DNA from: Pseudobdellovibrionaceae bacterium
GTDB lineage: Bacteria; Bdellovibrionota; Bdellovibrionia; Bdellovibrionales; JAMPXM01
Length of the DNA: 64,000 nt
Direction: 5' to 3'
NCBI GenBank assembly: GCA_947462815.1
Contig: CANHQR010000008.1
Coordinates: 1 to 64,000 of the forward strand
The notes under the pieces are model-generated. The model saw only the letters and a list, made by a program, of their open reading frames with translations. It was not told the origin of the DNA and ran no database searches. Made by a program: the position numbers and the translations under genes. Position 1 is the stretch's first letter; the number at the start of each line of letters is the position of its first letter. Positions 40,053 through 49,202 of this stretch are shown in pieces.

Positions 40053-41603
40053 ATGATTAATTGGGATGAGTTTGACCATATTCACGTCATTCGCAAGCTC
40101 AAGCATATTCTCGCCTCATGGTGGAATGTCGACACCGTATTCACCGACGAGCGCGGCTATTTGAAGGGCTTCGATAAAGCGAAGCTCAACTTCGTCAATC
40201 CAGGCGTTGCTCATCTTCTGCAGAAGGATGCAGCTCTGGATGATTTAGCTGAAACAGTTTCGAAGACGCTCGAGGACCTTCGCCTCTCCGAGAACCGCTA
40301 CTCGGTTCGCAAGTGGGACTTGGCGGGCTTCGACGTCGGCGTGTTTCCGATCTGGATCGACAATGATCTTGTCGGCGCCGTGGTGAGTCTCGGATTTTTC
40401 AAAGAAGGCGGCCCCCAACGCGTGGCTGAAGTTCGCGAGCGTCTCGCAGCCTTTGGTACGAGCAACGATGTGATCGAAGTGTCGCTTGCCAAGATGCGCG
40501 TACTCGACGAAGAGGATCGCTCAAAGTTCGTCTCACTCGTCGAGCTGACTTCGCAAGAGATCGTCACCTTGCATCTGGAAATCACACAGCGCGAAGACCG
40601 CATTCGCGAACTCAACAAAGAGTTGGGCAGCCGGTACAAGTACGACTCGATGATCGGTAAGTCCAAGCCAATGCAGGCCCTCTACTCGCTGCTCGATAAG
40701 ATTCAAAACGCCGACTCCACAGTTCTGGTTCAAGGGGAAAACGGTACAGGTAAGGAATTGATCGCGAAGGCGATCCACTTCAACTCGGCTCGAAAAGACA
40801 AGCCGTTTATGATCGCCAACTGCGGTGCCATTCCTGAAGGTCTTCTTGAGTCCGAGCTCTTTGGTCACATGAAAGGATCGTTCACCGGCGCGATCGCCAA
40901 TAAAAAGGGCTTGTTCGAGGCCGCACATAGCGGAACTTTCTTCCTCGATGAAATCGGGGAGATGCCGGCGACCATGCAGGTGCGACTCTTGCGAGTTCTT
41001 CAAGAGGGGACCTTCACGCCAGTGGGTTCGACGGAGCAACGCAAAGTCGATGTGCGAGTGATCGCAGCGACAAACCGCAACCTCCGCGAGATGGTCGATG
41101 CGGGAACATTCCGCGAAGACTTGTACTATCGATTGAACGTCATCAACATCCGCGTGCCGCCGCTTCGCGAGCGCAAAGAAGATATTCCGTTGCTCGCTGA
41201 ACACTTCCTGGTTAAGGAGTCAGAAAAAGGCGGACCTAAGAAGATGCTGACCAAGCGTGCTCTCGAGAAGCTGTATGACTATGTTTGGCCGGGTAACGTC
41301 CGCGAATTGCAAAACGAAATTGAGCGAATCGTGGTGTTGTCAGGAACCGAAACCAAACTGACCGCCGATATGCTCTCCCCGAAGATTCTGGAGATCGGCG
41401 AGAAGTCGAAGGTGCAAGGCGCGCGCGTGCACGGAAAGCTCAAGGACGCTCTCGAGGAACTCGAGCGCGAGATGATCAAAGAAGGTTTACGCCGAACCGG
41501 CTGGAATAAATCCAAACTCGCCAAAGAGTTGGGAATCAGCCGCGCTGGTCTGATTATGAAAGTTGAAAAGTACGGACTCGATAAGCGCCGCTTGGCGAAG
41601 TAA
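40053..41603 (+). CDS. Sigma-54-dependent transcriptional activator (AAA+, Fis-type HTH)
   Basis: 'VLVQGENGTGKELIAKAIHFNS', 'GHMKGSFTGA', 'GTFFLDEIGEMP', C-terminal 'LEREMIKEGLRRTGWNKSKLAKELGISRAGLIMKV'. ATG 40014 also possible. Confidence 0.95.
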   Translation: MINWDEFDHIHVIRKLKHILASWWNVDTVFTDERGYLKGFDKAKLNFVNPGVAHLLQKDAALDDLAETVSKTLEDLRLSENRYSVRKWDLAGFDVGVFPIWIDNDLVGAVVSLGFFKEGGPQRVAEVRERLAAFGTSNDVIEVSLAKMRVLDEEDRSKFVSLVELTSQEIVTLHLEITQREDRIRELNKELGSRYKYDSMIGKSKPMQALYSLLDKIQNADSTVLVQGENGTGKELIAKAIHFNSARKDKPFMIANCGAIPEGLLESELFGHMKGSFTGAIANKKGLFEAAHSGTFFLDEIGEMPATMQVRLLRVLQEGTFTPVGSTEQRKVDVRVIAATNRNLREMVDAGTFREDLYYRLNVINIRVPPLRERKEDIPLLAEHFLVKESEKGGPKKMLTKRALEKLYDYVWPGNVRELQNEIERIVVLSGTETKLTADMLSPKILEIGEKSKVQGARVHGKLKDALEELEREMIKEGLRRTGWNKSKLAKELGISRAGLIMKVEKYGLDKRRLAK

Positions 41604-41641
41604 GAGTCGGGCTGAGAGAATTAAAGCCCAGGTCGCGGCCC

Positions 41642-41665
41642 ACGGCGATGCAGATGCATCGCCGT
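41642..41665. other. Perfect 10-bp-stem hairpin ACGGCGATGC-AGAT-GCATCGCCGT
   Basis: Inverted repeat in the gap after the sigma-54 activator; no U tract. Confidence 0.65.
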
Positions 41666-41970
41666 TGGTCGTTGAGGCGAGGCCCTCATGGCGTCTCGAC
41701 ACCCAAGAGACGAACTCGCCCGCAACGCAACACTCTGTAATTCCTGCGGATTCGCCTTCAATTCAGACAGCTGCGCCCGGCCATGTAAAGGCATCAAAGC
41801 CTTGTAACTCCACGTGTTTTGAGAACGCAGCGATCGAACTTCCCGTGGCACAGGCATTGTAGGTCGGTTGGCTACGACAGTGAGCCTTCAGTCGAAAGAG
41901 ACTGAATCGACACCGTGTTGGGCTTTTTCCGACCGGCTTCGCAAACGGCCGCCGCGAGGGAGAAGTTCAA

Positions 41971-43092
41971 ATGGATCGCACACCCTGGAGTCCGGACAGC
42001 TCCGACCTTGTGCTGAGGGTGACTCGCCTCACTGAGAGGCTCTTCGCTTGCCATTTGACCTTCATGTCTCTTGAGCAGTTTCAAGCCTCAGCCGCGGAGC
42101 TTGGCTATCACACTCAGGATTTGATTTTTCTATCGGCTCAAAACTTTGATGCTCCTCGATTCTTGCGATCCTCGGTCAGTGGTCGCATAGCGTTTCCGCT
42201 TGTTCCGGGCGGACTCAACACACAGCCCGTTGAAACATCGATCGTGGCATCGCCACTGACCCACTTTCCGACACTTCCAACGGTTTACGCCGTCGCCCAA
42301 ATTGAAGGACTCGCGGCCTCCGACGATCAACGACTTGCGCTGATCTCTGATTTTCTGCACTTTGCGACCGAGGCGCATCGGGAAACTCTCCGTCAGACGA
42401 TGACCAGCGAAGGCCCCACTTCATCAACGAGCTACACCGCCGTCTCGGCGCCTCTTCCATCCAAGGTGATTCGACTGTTTCCACGCCTCGAGGAACGGAC
42501 CAACTGGATCGCTGTCGATGAGCCGCGCACCGACCTGCCCACACTCGAAAACAAGCTCAGTTTGGACCGACCGATTTTGTTTGTCAGTCCTCCTCAGTTC
42601 CCTGTTGAGCGAGCCGCCGTCGAGATCTTCAACCGCTCCAGATTGTGGTTTTTTGTAAGTATCGGCGACTTGCAACCCGACGCGCTTCAATCCACGCGCA
42701 GTCTTCGCGAACTGGGACGCATGTGTATTTATGTTCCTGATGTCCGTCGCCTCAGCCTTGATCAGCAGCGTGTGTTGATCGAATCCCTCAATGATCCCAG
42801 TGACGATGGACCGCGTTTGATCGCATGTGCGCCGGAAGAGGTCACCGATCTGGTTGACCAGGGCACACTGCTCGCCGAGTTGGCTGATCTTTGCCTGCAA
42901 GTCGAAGTGAATCCCACTCTGCGAGCACTTGGGCCAGACCACAGTCCAGTGATTCGATCATTGATCAACTCGATCGAAGCCGCCGAAGAACGCCGCACAG
43001 CCTCTGCGGACTCCGAAGAGCTGGAGGGCGGAAGGCTCATTCGACTCTTCAAGAGCTTCGATTCAGACGAAGACAATCCGACGCTTCACTGA
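41971..43092 (+). CDS. Degenerate sigma-54-activator-like (pseudo-AAA+) protein
   Basis: 'GRMCIYVPDVRRLSLDQQRVLIESLND..DGPRLIACAPEEVTDLVDQGTLLAELADLCLQVEVNPTLRAL' aligns by eye with 'GTFFLDEIGEMPATMQVRLLRVLQEG..VDVRVIAATNRNLREMVDAGTFREDLYYRLNVINIRVPPLRER' of the upstream activator. Confidence 0.6.
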   Translation: MDRTPWSPDSSDLVLRVTRLTERLFACHLTFMSLEQFQASAAELGYHTQDLIFLSAQNFDAPRFLRSSVSGRIAFPLVPGGLNTQPVETSIVASPLTHFPTLPTVYAVAQIEGLAASDDQRLALISDFLHFATEAHRETLRQTMTSEGPTSSTSYTAVSAPLPSKVIRLFPRLEERTNWIAVDEPRTDLPTLENKLSLDRPILFVSPPQFPVERAAVEIFNRSRLWFFVSIGDLQPDALQSTRSLRELGRMCIYVPDVRRLSLDQQRVLIESLNDPSDDGPRLIACAPEEVTDLVDQGTLLAELADLCLQVEVNPTLRALGPDHSPVIRSLINSIEAAEERRTASADSEELEGGRLIRLFKSFDSDEDNPTLH

Positions 43093-43141
43093 GCCACACT
43101 CCCCCGTTGATTCTTGACCCACAAAGCGATCAAAATCAGCT

Positions 43142-44224
43142 ATGGCCAACACCACTCCACGGATCGCATCCGAACTCGATATTTCTGCCTTCCTGGCTAG
43201 CGCCCTCGGCGCTGGCCAGTTTCAACTCCATCCCCTGGCCGGCGATGCATCGGCGCGACGATACTTCCGCGTCGTGGCGCATGATGAATCCTTCGTCTTG
43301 ATGCAGTGGGAGCCTTTCGTCGATGATGGTCGCTACCCCTTCTTGAACGTCCGACAACACTTTGAGCGTCACGGTGTTCAGGTCCCCAGCGTGATCGCTC
43401 TCAAGCCCGAATTCGGCTTGGTGCTGCTCGAGGATTTGGGCGACCTAACCTTGGAGAGGAAGTTCTGGGAAAGTCAGAGTACTTCACATTCTCTCATTTA
43501 CTACGAAGCTACCATCGACGAGCTTCTGAAAATTCACTATGACTGCACGCTCGATCGCGGGAATTGCGTCGCCTTCGGAGTCGAGTTCGACGTGGCCAAG
43601 CTGCTCTGGGAGATGAATTACGGCCGCCAGCATCTGCTGCACGGGCTCGCTCATCTAACCCTGTCCGAACAGGAGGAGAGCTGTCTCTCGGAGAATTTCC
43701 AGAAAATCTGCGAGCGCATTGCCGCTGAGCCAAAATTTATTGCCCATCGAGATTACCACTCTCGCAACGTCATGATTAAACTGGGCAAAGTTCGGGTGAT
43801 CGATTTTCAAGATGCGCGCCTCGGCGCCATTCAATATGATCTCGTTAGCCTGTTGCGCGACTCCTACGTCAATCTCGACGAAGAAACTGCACGACGCCTG
43901 ATCGATCGCTACATCGATGGCCGAGATCAAAAAGCGAGATCTTACGATGGGCGTTTACTTGACCTTTCGTTGGAAAAATTCGATTTGATCTACGAGGTGC
44001 AAACCGTGCAGCGATGCTTCAAAGCCTGCGGGAGCTTCGCGAGCTTCTATATGCTCCGCAAAGATACTCGCTATCTGAAGTACTTGCCGCAAACCTTGCG
44101 TACAGTTCGCTCAGCTCTACAAAAGCTTCCTGAGTATTCCGGATTCCTTAGTGTGCTGGAAGATCGCGGAGTATTTGACCGAGATTTTGCCAAAGAGATC
44201 GCGCAGTCGCAGGAGACGCCTTGA
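43142..44224 (+). CDS. amgK: Aminoglycoside phosphotransferase-family sugar kinase, AmgK-like
   Basis: 'HPLAGDASARRYFRV', 'FIAHRDYHSRNVMIKLGKVRVIDFQDARLGAIQYDLVSLLRD'; overlaps a MurU-like gene. Confidence 0.85.
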   Translation: MANTTPRIASELDISAFLASALGAGQFQLHPLAGDASARRYFRVVAHDESFVLMQWEPFVDDGRYPFLNVRQHFERHGVQVPSVIALKPEFGLVLLEDLGDLTLERKFWESQSTSHSLIYYEATIDELLKIHYDCTLDRGNCVAFGVEFDVAKLLWEMNYGRQHLLHGLAHLTLSEQEESCLSENFQKICERIAAEPKFIAHRDYHSRNVMIKLGKVRVIDFQDARLGAIQYDLVSLLRDSYVNLDEETARRLIDRYIDGRDQKARSYDGRLLDLSLEKFDLIYEVQTVQRCFKACGSFASFYMLRKDTRYLKYLPQTLRTVRSALQKLPEYSGFLSVLEDRGVFDRDFAKEIAQSQETP

Positions 44225-45240
44225 CTGCGTTTCTGTTGGCCGCAGGCCTTGGGACCCGATTGCGACCACTGACCTTGCATTGGCCAAAACCAGCGATTCC
44301 CTTTCTCAACGTTCCACTCATCGAATGGAGCTGGGCTTTACTGCAGCAGCAGAATCCAGAGCGACTCATTGTCAATCGGCACTACCTGCCCGAGGGATTG
44401 AATCCCTGCCTCGCACGACTGGGCCAGGATGTTGAAGTCCACGTCAGCGACGAAGTCGCCGCTCCTCTGGGAAGCGGTGGTGCAATTTGGAATGCCCAAC
44501 ATCTCATCGATGCCGATCAGACTCTGCTCATCGCGAATGCGGACGAGGTGATTTTGCCTCTGCGGAGCGGGGCGCTGGATCGGCTCATTCAGCGCCATGA
44601 AGCCAGCGACGCTTTGGCCACTTTACTGGTGATGCGACACCCTCTTGCCGGCACACACTTCGGCGGCGTTTGGGTCGAGCCGGGAAGCTTCGCGATTGAA
44701 GGATTTGGACGACAAAAGCTCGAGGGTTGCGAGCCTTGGCACTACGTAGGCGTGATCGCCGTGAACTCGCACATCTTTAACTATCTCCCCGACGGGGAGA
44801 GCAATTTACTCTACGACGCCGTGATGCGTGGACTGCATGCTGATGAACATGCGCTCATTCACCCCGAAGCTTTGTTCTGGAGAGAAACCGGTGATCCCGA
44901 ATCCTTTCTCAACGCGAGCATCGACACACTCGATCTCATTTGTGCATCGGAAAATTCAGAGGCTCACACGACAGACGCCTGTGCATGGGGCCGAGAAGTA
45001 CTTCGTCGACACAGTCAGAGCTATCTTTGGCAGTTCGGCGAAAGTCGATGCCTGATCCACGAAAGCGTCGGGGATGTCGTGAGACCGCAGATTCTCACGG
45101 CCATCGACTCAGGAAGGAGTCTCGGCCTGCAGGTGATTGGTGCGCACGTCAAATACGACGAGCCCGTTCGCGATCTGATCGCGTTACCGGGCTCGCATGT
45201 GACGAACCTCACTTCGCCGAGATCGATTACGGTTCCTTGA
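44221..45240 (+). CDS. murU: Nucleotidyltransferase, MurU-like
   Basis: 'AFLLAAGLGTRLRPLTLHWPKPAIPFLNVPLIEW'; TTG start overlaps the TGA of the kinase gene. Confidence 0.8.
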   Translation: MTAFLLAAGLGTRLRPLTLHWPKPAIPFLNVPLIEWSWALLQQQNPERLIVNRHYLPEGLNPCLARLGQDVEVHVSDEVAAPLGSGGAIWNAQHLIDADQTLLIANADEVILPLRSGALDRLIQRHEASDALATLLVMRHPLAGTHFGGVWVEPGSFAIEGFGRQKLEGCEPWHYVGVIAVNSHIFNYLPDGESNLLYDAVMRGLHADEHALIHPEALFWRETGDPESFLNASIDTLDLICASENSEAHTTDACAWGREVLRRHSQSYLWQFGESRCLIHESVGDVVRPQILTAIDSGRSLGLQVIGAHVKYDEPVRDLIALPGSHVTNLTSPRSITVP

Positions 45241-46207
45241 TGAAGTTGTTTTGCGCATCTCGATCGCGATAACGTCGCGTCACCATTTCCCAGATGTTGT
45301 CAGCCGCGACACCAATTTGGTCTTCACCGACCCGCTTCGAGAGACCGCTGAGCTTATTCTTGCTGTCGGCTCCGCCGCCTTTGCCAAGTCTGTTTCCGCC
45401 GCCAGCGAACATGCTGGAGTAGTCCACTGCACCCGAAGCGCCGCCGGCTACTCCCGCGCCGCCGCTGGTCTCACCCATTTGGCCAATCTTGCTCCCAAAT
45501 TGGTCGTTAAGCTTCTTGCCGATGGCGGCAGATCCCCCAAGGGCATTCTTAATATCTTCCTCTCCATACCCGAGCGCAGCCAAACCCTCCGCGCTGAATG
45601 AATCGGGACCAAACGCCTTTCCATCTGGAGTTATGATTTTGCCATTCTCGAACTTCACACCTGCACCCTGGAGTTGACTGCGGATTTTGTTGAACTCGTC
45701 GCGGACTTTTTGCGATTGATCGGGGGTCAAACCGGGAATCACAGTGTTCGTTCCATTTGTGCCATCCGTTCCGTTTGTACCGCCTGGAGTTAGAGTTCCT
45801 CCGCCGTTGTTTGTGTTCGGAATCGTCCAATCCCAAGCCGCCATATTGGCGCCGGCATTATTGGATCTGCCCGAAGATCCGCCCATATTCGCAGCGGCGG
45901 CTGCCGACATCGCGGCAAAGGCATAGTGAATGCAAGCGGAGGGCGGCTTAGGGCAAGGGTTAGCGAACTTCAGATTCATTCCCGCCGAGGCTAAATTGGC
46001 GAGCATTCCCGCCATCTGGTTCGATCCTGTGTTGCGACCACTTTCGGAGGCGTTACCACCAGATCCAGGCATCACATAGCCCGCGCCTGGAGTCGGCGTC
46101 GCTACCACAACAGTGTTTGCGGAACTTAGGTCAGAGATGCCTACGGCGATCGAGATGGCGAGACCGAGCGCACATCGCACGTAAGGCGACATTTTCATTG
46201 GAGTCAT
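45227..46207 (-). CDS. Secreted hypothetical protein C with C-terminal IWExxTRRY motif
   Basis: Signal peptide 'MTPMKMSPYVRCALGLAISIAVGISDLSSA'; GGGGGGAAA before ATG 46207; ends 'DNIWEMVTRRYRDRDAQNNFIKEP'. Confidence 0.8.
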   Translation of the reverse strand: MTPMKMSPYVRCALGLAISIAVGISDLSSANTVVVATPTPGAGYVMPGSGGNASESGRNTGSNQMAGMLANLASAGMNLKFANPCPKPPSACIHYAFAAMSAAAAANMGGSSGRSNNAGANMAAWDWTIPNTNNGGGTLTPGGTNGTDGTNGTNTVIPGLTPDQSQKVRDEFNKIRSQLQGAGVKFENGKIITPDGKAFGPDSFSAEGLAALGYGEEDIKNALGGSAAIGKKLNDQFGSKIGQMGETSGGAGVAGGASGAVDYSSMFAGGGNRLGKGGGADSKNKLSGLSKRVGEDQIGVAADNIWEMVTRRYRDRDAQNNFIKEP

Positions 46208-46233
46208 TTTCCCCCCTGACAGCTCACACCTAA

Positions 46234-47655
46234 TCACTTATCCAAGATCACATTCTGCTTTTGGACCTGCTCCTGATACTGTCGCGTTGCCTTTTCCCAG
46301 AGCGATGGTCCCATCGGACCTGTCACTCCATCCTTGGCAGGAACACTCATCCCCGCCAAACCGCGGTTCTTATATTTATCTCCTGGCAAGAAGCGCTTCA
46401 GATTCAATTTGCTGAGGAAACCGTCGTCCCCCGCGTCTCCACCTGTGGCCCGTCCACCGCCTCCACCACCAAATCCCCCGCCTCCACCACCGCTCGGATT
46501 CCCGCCGGAAACTCCCGTGATGGCCGAAGCACCTTCGCGACCACCGGCAGGTCCGCCTCCACCATCACCACCCAGTGAGCTCAGACCACCGCCACCGGGA
46601 GCGCCGCCACCGCCGCTACCTTGAGAGTCACCGCCACCGGCGGCATTGTTTCCACCCAGTGCGCCAAAGGGATTGGCCGCACCTGGGTTGTTCGGATCGT
46701 CGGGCGAGTAGGGAACATTGCCACCATTTCCTCCACCGCCGGGAGGAGCCTGTACGCCGCCCGGAACGACTCCGGGACTTCCTCCGCCGCACATCTGCTT
46801 CTCCGCGTTTTCAGGACGCGCACAAAAACACGTGAGCGACTGATTGTTGGGATCCGAACAGTCACTCGGTGTGGGGAAGCTAAAGGGCGTCGGACTTGTC
46901 GACGCGGCAGCCGTCTGATTCGCACAGTTCTGGTTCTGCATCATATTGGCGCCATGTCGCAGAGCTGAGTTCATGTTCATCACGCCGTTCATAGTGTAGT
47001 CTCGGCATTTGCGACGCGCCCTCTCGGCCCTACGCTTCCTTTCGGGATCCGCCGCCAGAGTCTCAATCTCTTCGTCACAGGTCGACTTACAAGCCGATAC
47101 TGCGGCCATACAAGCCGCAGCCTTAGCTGCGTTCAACAATCCCATCAGTTTAGAAAGGTCAGCTTGGTTTTGACATTGAGCCTGCATGTTTTGACCCTGA
47201 CTCTGCATCTGGCCCGCCATGCCGATCGCCTGATTGAGCATCATCTCAAACATCATGCCTTCTTGGGGACTCATACCCGCAGCGCCCAAGGTATTGCAGG
47301 CCAGTTGTGCCGTTTCGTGTTCCGCTTCGCAGCGCGTTTGCGAGGGCGAAGCGCCCGGAGCCGGAGCAGCGCCAGCTGGGGGAGCCGAAGCGGCACCCAC
47401 CATGGCTTCGCAATCTGCATTTGGGAAAGCGGCCTGACACGAACCCATTCGCACTTCACGAGACATACTAGGATCGCGAGCATATCGCGACAAATCTTCG
47501 CGGGTAACCTCACCCCTCTGCAAATCTTGCGACAGTTGTTGGCGATACCAATCCGCAGAGTTCGCCAAGGCTTTCGTGGAGAAAAGCATAACTACACAAA
47601 ACATCACGGCAGGATCGAACTTGGATCTAATATACCCGAACCTAAGGAAGTGCAT
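46234..47655 (-). CDS. Secreted Cys/Gly-rich protein A, paralog of 47820..49106
   Basis: 'ACNTLGAAGM..QEGMMFEMMLNQA..GQNMQAQCQNQADLSKLMGLLNAAKAAAC' and C-terminus 'GPSLWEKATRQYQEQVQKQNVILDK' nearly identical to the paralog; GGGGGT SD-like before ATG. Confidence 0.85.
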   Translation of the reverse strand: MHFLRFGYIRSKFDPAVMFCVVMLFSTKALANSADWYRQQLSQDLQRGEVTREDLSRYARDPSMSREVRMGSCQAAFPNADCEAMVGAASAPPAGAAPAPGASPSQTRCEAEHETAQLACNTLGAAGMSPQEGMMFEMMLNQAIGMAGQMQSQGQNMQAQCQNQADLSKLMGLLNAAKAAACMAAVSACKSTCDEEIETLAADPERKRRAERARRKCRDYTMNGVMNMNSALRHGANMMQNQNCANQTAAASTSPTPFSFPTPSDCSDPNNQSLTCFCARPENAEKQMCGGGSPGVVPGGVQAPPGGGGNGGNVPYSPDDPNNPGAANPFGALGGNNAAGGGDSQGSGGGGAPGGGGLSSLGGDGGGGPAGGREGASAITGVSGGNPSGGGGGGFGGGGGGRATGGDAGDDGFLSKLNLKRFLPGDKYKNRGLAGMSVPAKDGVTGPMGPSLWEKATRQYQEQVQKQNVILDK

Positions 47656-47782
47656 GAGGACCCCCAGAGTTCTTGTCGGAGGTCGACGCGAGCCACTTTA
47701 GGACATAAGTCGAGATTCTCTGGAGAATACGAGGGCTTGGCGAAATTTCCGCGTCGATCTTTTCGACGTCAAAAGATTCGGC

Positions 47783-47797
47783 GTCTCAAAGCGACAC
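47783..47797. promoter_or_regulatory. Degenerate dyad GTCTCAAAGCGACAC
   Basis: Matches GTCTCAnnnYGAnAC; in the gap upstream of gene A. Confidence 0.4.
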
Positions 47798-47819
47798 AGC
47801 CGCCCTGAACATCACGAGA

Positions 47820-49106
47820 TTATCGATCCGTGATGACATTCTGTTTCTGAATTTGCTCTTGATACTGGCGGGTGGCTTTTTCCCAAAGCGACGGACCCAT
47901 GGGACCTGTGATCCCGTCTTTTGCCGTGCCATTCATTCCCGCGAGTCCACGATTCCTATACTTATCGCCAGGTAACAGCTTTTTGAGATTTAACTTCGAC
48001 AAGAAGCCACCATCATCACCGCGACCACCACCACCACCACCACTGCCTCCGCCACCGGCGTGTCCTCCAGCGCCCGAGGTATTACCGCTAGAAACGCCAC
48101 CAATTGCACTACCGCGATCTCCATTCGAGCCGAAGGAACCCGTACTCTCTCCACCCAAACCACTCAATCCACCACCACCTGGCGCGCCACCACCACCGCT
48201 CCCTTGACTATCACCTCCACCGGCTCCGCTCTTGCCGTTCAAGCCTTCGAGCGGATTTGCCGCACCGGGATTCGTCGGATCGACAGGACTGTAAGGAACG
48301 TTTCCACCATTGCTTCCGCCAGGCGGCGACTGCACGCCGCCCCCGGGTGTCACACCAGGGTTACCGCCACCGCACATTGCTTTCGTGGAGTTTTCGGGCC
48401 GCGCACAAAAACAAGTGAGCGACTGATTGTTCGGATCTGTGCAATCACTCGGTGTCGGAAACCTGAAGGGAGTCGGGCTTGTGCTCGTCGCAGCTGTCGC
48501 ATTCGCACAATTCTGATTTTGCATCATGTTGGCTGCGTGCTGAAGTGCTGAAGCCATGTTCGCCACTGTATTGATGCGGTAAGAAGCGCATCGTTCCGCC
48601 GTAGTTCGAATCTGCGAATTACGAATACCATCGAGGCGTGTAGCTTCTGTCGTCGCCGCATTAGCTCGAGCCGTTTCGGCCGCGGCGAGGTTGGCCGTCG
48701 CATCGGCTTCGCACGAAGACTTGCACTTCATGATGGCCGCCGTACAGGCCGCGGCCTTTGCCGCATTTAATAGCCCCATCAGCTTCGATAGATCCGCCTG
48801 GTTTTGACACTGCTTGTTCATATTTTGGCCGGAATTCGCCATTTGACCCGCAAGCTGTACGGCTTGGTTCAGCATCATTTCGAACATCGCGCCCTGAGCG
48901 GCGTCCATTCCAGCAGCACCCAAAGTGTTGCAGGCCATCTGTGCCGTTTGCGCGGCCGCTTTACACGCGTTGCCCTCTTTATCGCCGCCACCACCGCCCT
49001 CTGCGAGGGCCAACTCCAACGAACTCAAGCAGGCGCAGGCAAGAACCAGGCGAAATCCGATCGAGAGCAGTTTGAATTGAAGGTCAAGTCCTGAAACGGA
49101 CGGCAT
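47820..49106 (-). CDS. Secreted Cys/Gly-rich protein B, paralog of 46234..47655
   Basis: Start MPSVSGLDLQF with GGTGGGGGA upstream; 'ACNTLGAAGMDAAQGAMFEMMLNQA...QCQNQADLSKLMGLLNAAKAAAC'; ends 'GPSLWEKATRQYQEQIQKQNVITDR'. Confidence 0.85.
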   Translation of the reverse strand: MPSVSGLDLQFKLLSIGFRLVLACACLSSLELALAEGGGGGDKEGNACKAAAQTAQMACNTLGAAGMDAAQGAMFEMMLNQAVQLAGQMANSGQNMNKQCQNQADLSKLMGLLNAAKAAACTAAIMKCKSSCEADATANLAAAETARANAATTEATRLDGIRNSQIRTTAERCASYRINTVANMASALQHAANMMQNQNCANATAATSTSPTPFRFPTPSDCTDPNNQSLTCFCARPENSTKAMCGGGNPGVTPGGGVQSPPGGSNGGNVPYSPVDPTNPGAANPLEGLNGKSGAGGGDSQGSGGGGAPGGGGLSGLGGESTGSFGSNGDRGSAIGGVSSGNTSGAGGHAGGGGSGGGGGGRGDDGGFLSKLNLKKLLPGDKYRNRGLAGMNGTAKDGITGPMGPSLWEKATRQYQEQIQKQNVITDR

Positions 49107-49182
49107 CGAGTCCCCCACCTGAAACAGTATCGGCGGAAGCCGTGAAAAGCTCAGAGAGAATTCGCGAACATTGAATCTCCAT

Positions 49183-49197
49183 GTCTCAAGTTGAAAC
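49183..49197. promoter_or_regulatory. Degenerate dyad GTCTCAAGTTGAAAC
   Basis: Matches the motif with one arm mismatch; ~77 bp upstream of gene B start. Confidence 0.4.
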
Positions 49198-49202
49198 AAG
49201 GC

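Noticed and set aside
40533-41204. 223-aa minus ORF
   Set aside because: Antisense to the sigma-54 activator AAA+ domain.
41846-41861. TGGCACAGGCATTGTA as a -24/-12 sigma-54 promoter for the pseudo-activator gene
   Set aside because: Spacing fits but the invariant -12 GC is GT, and there is only one copy; not strong enough to call.
48000-48240. Pro-rich plus ORFs (47872..48207 and 46334..46624)
   Set aside because: Antisense of the Gly-rich linkers; proline runs are the expected shadow of GGN codons.
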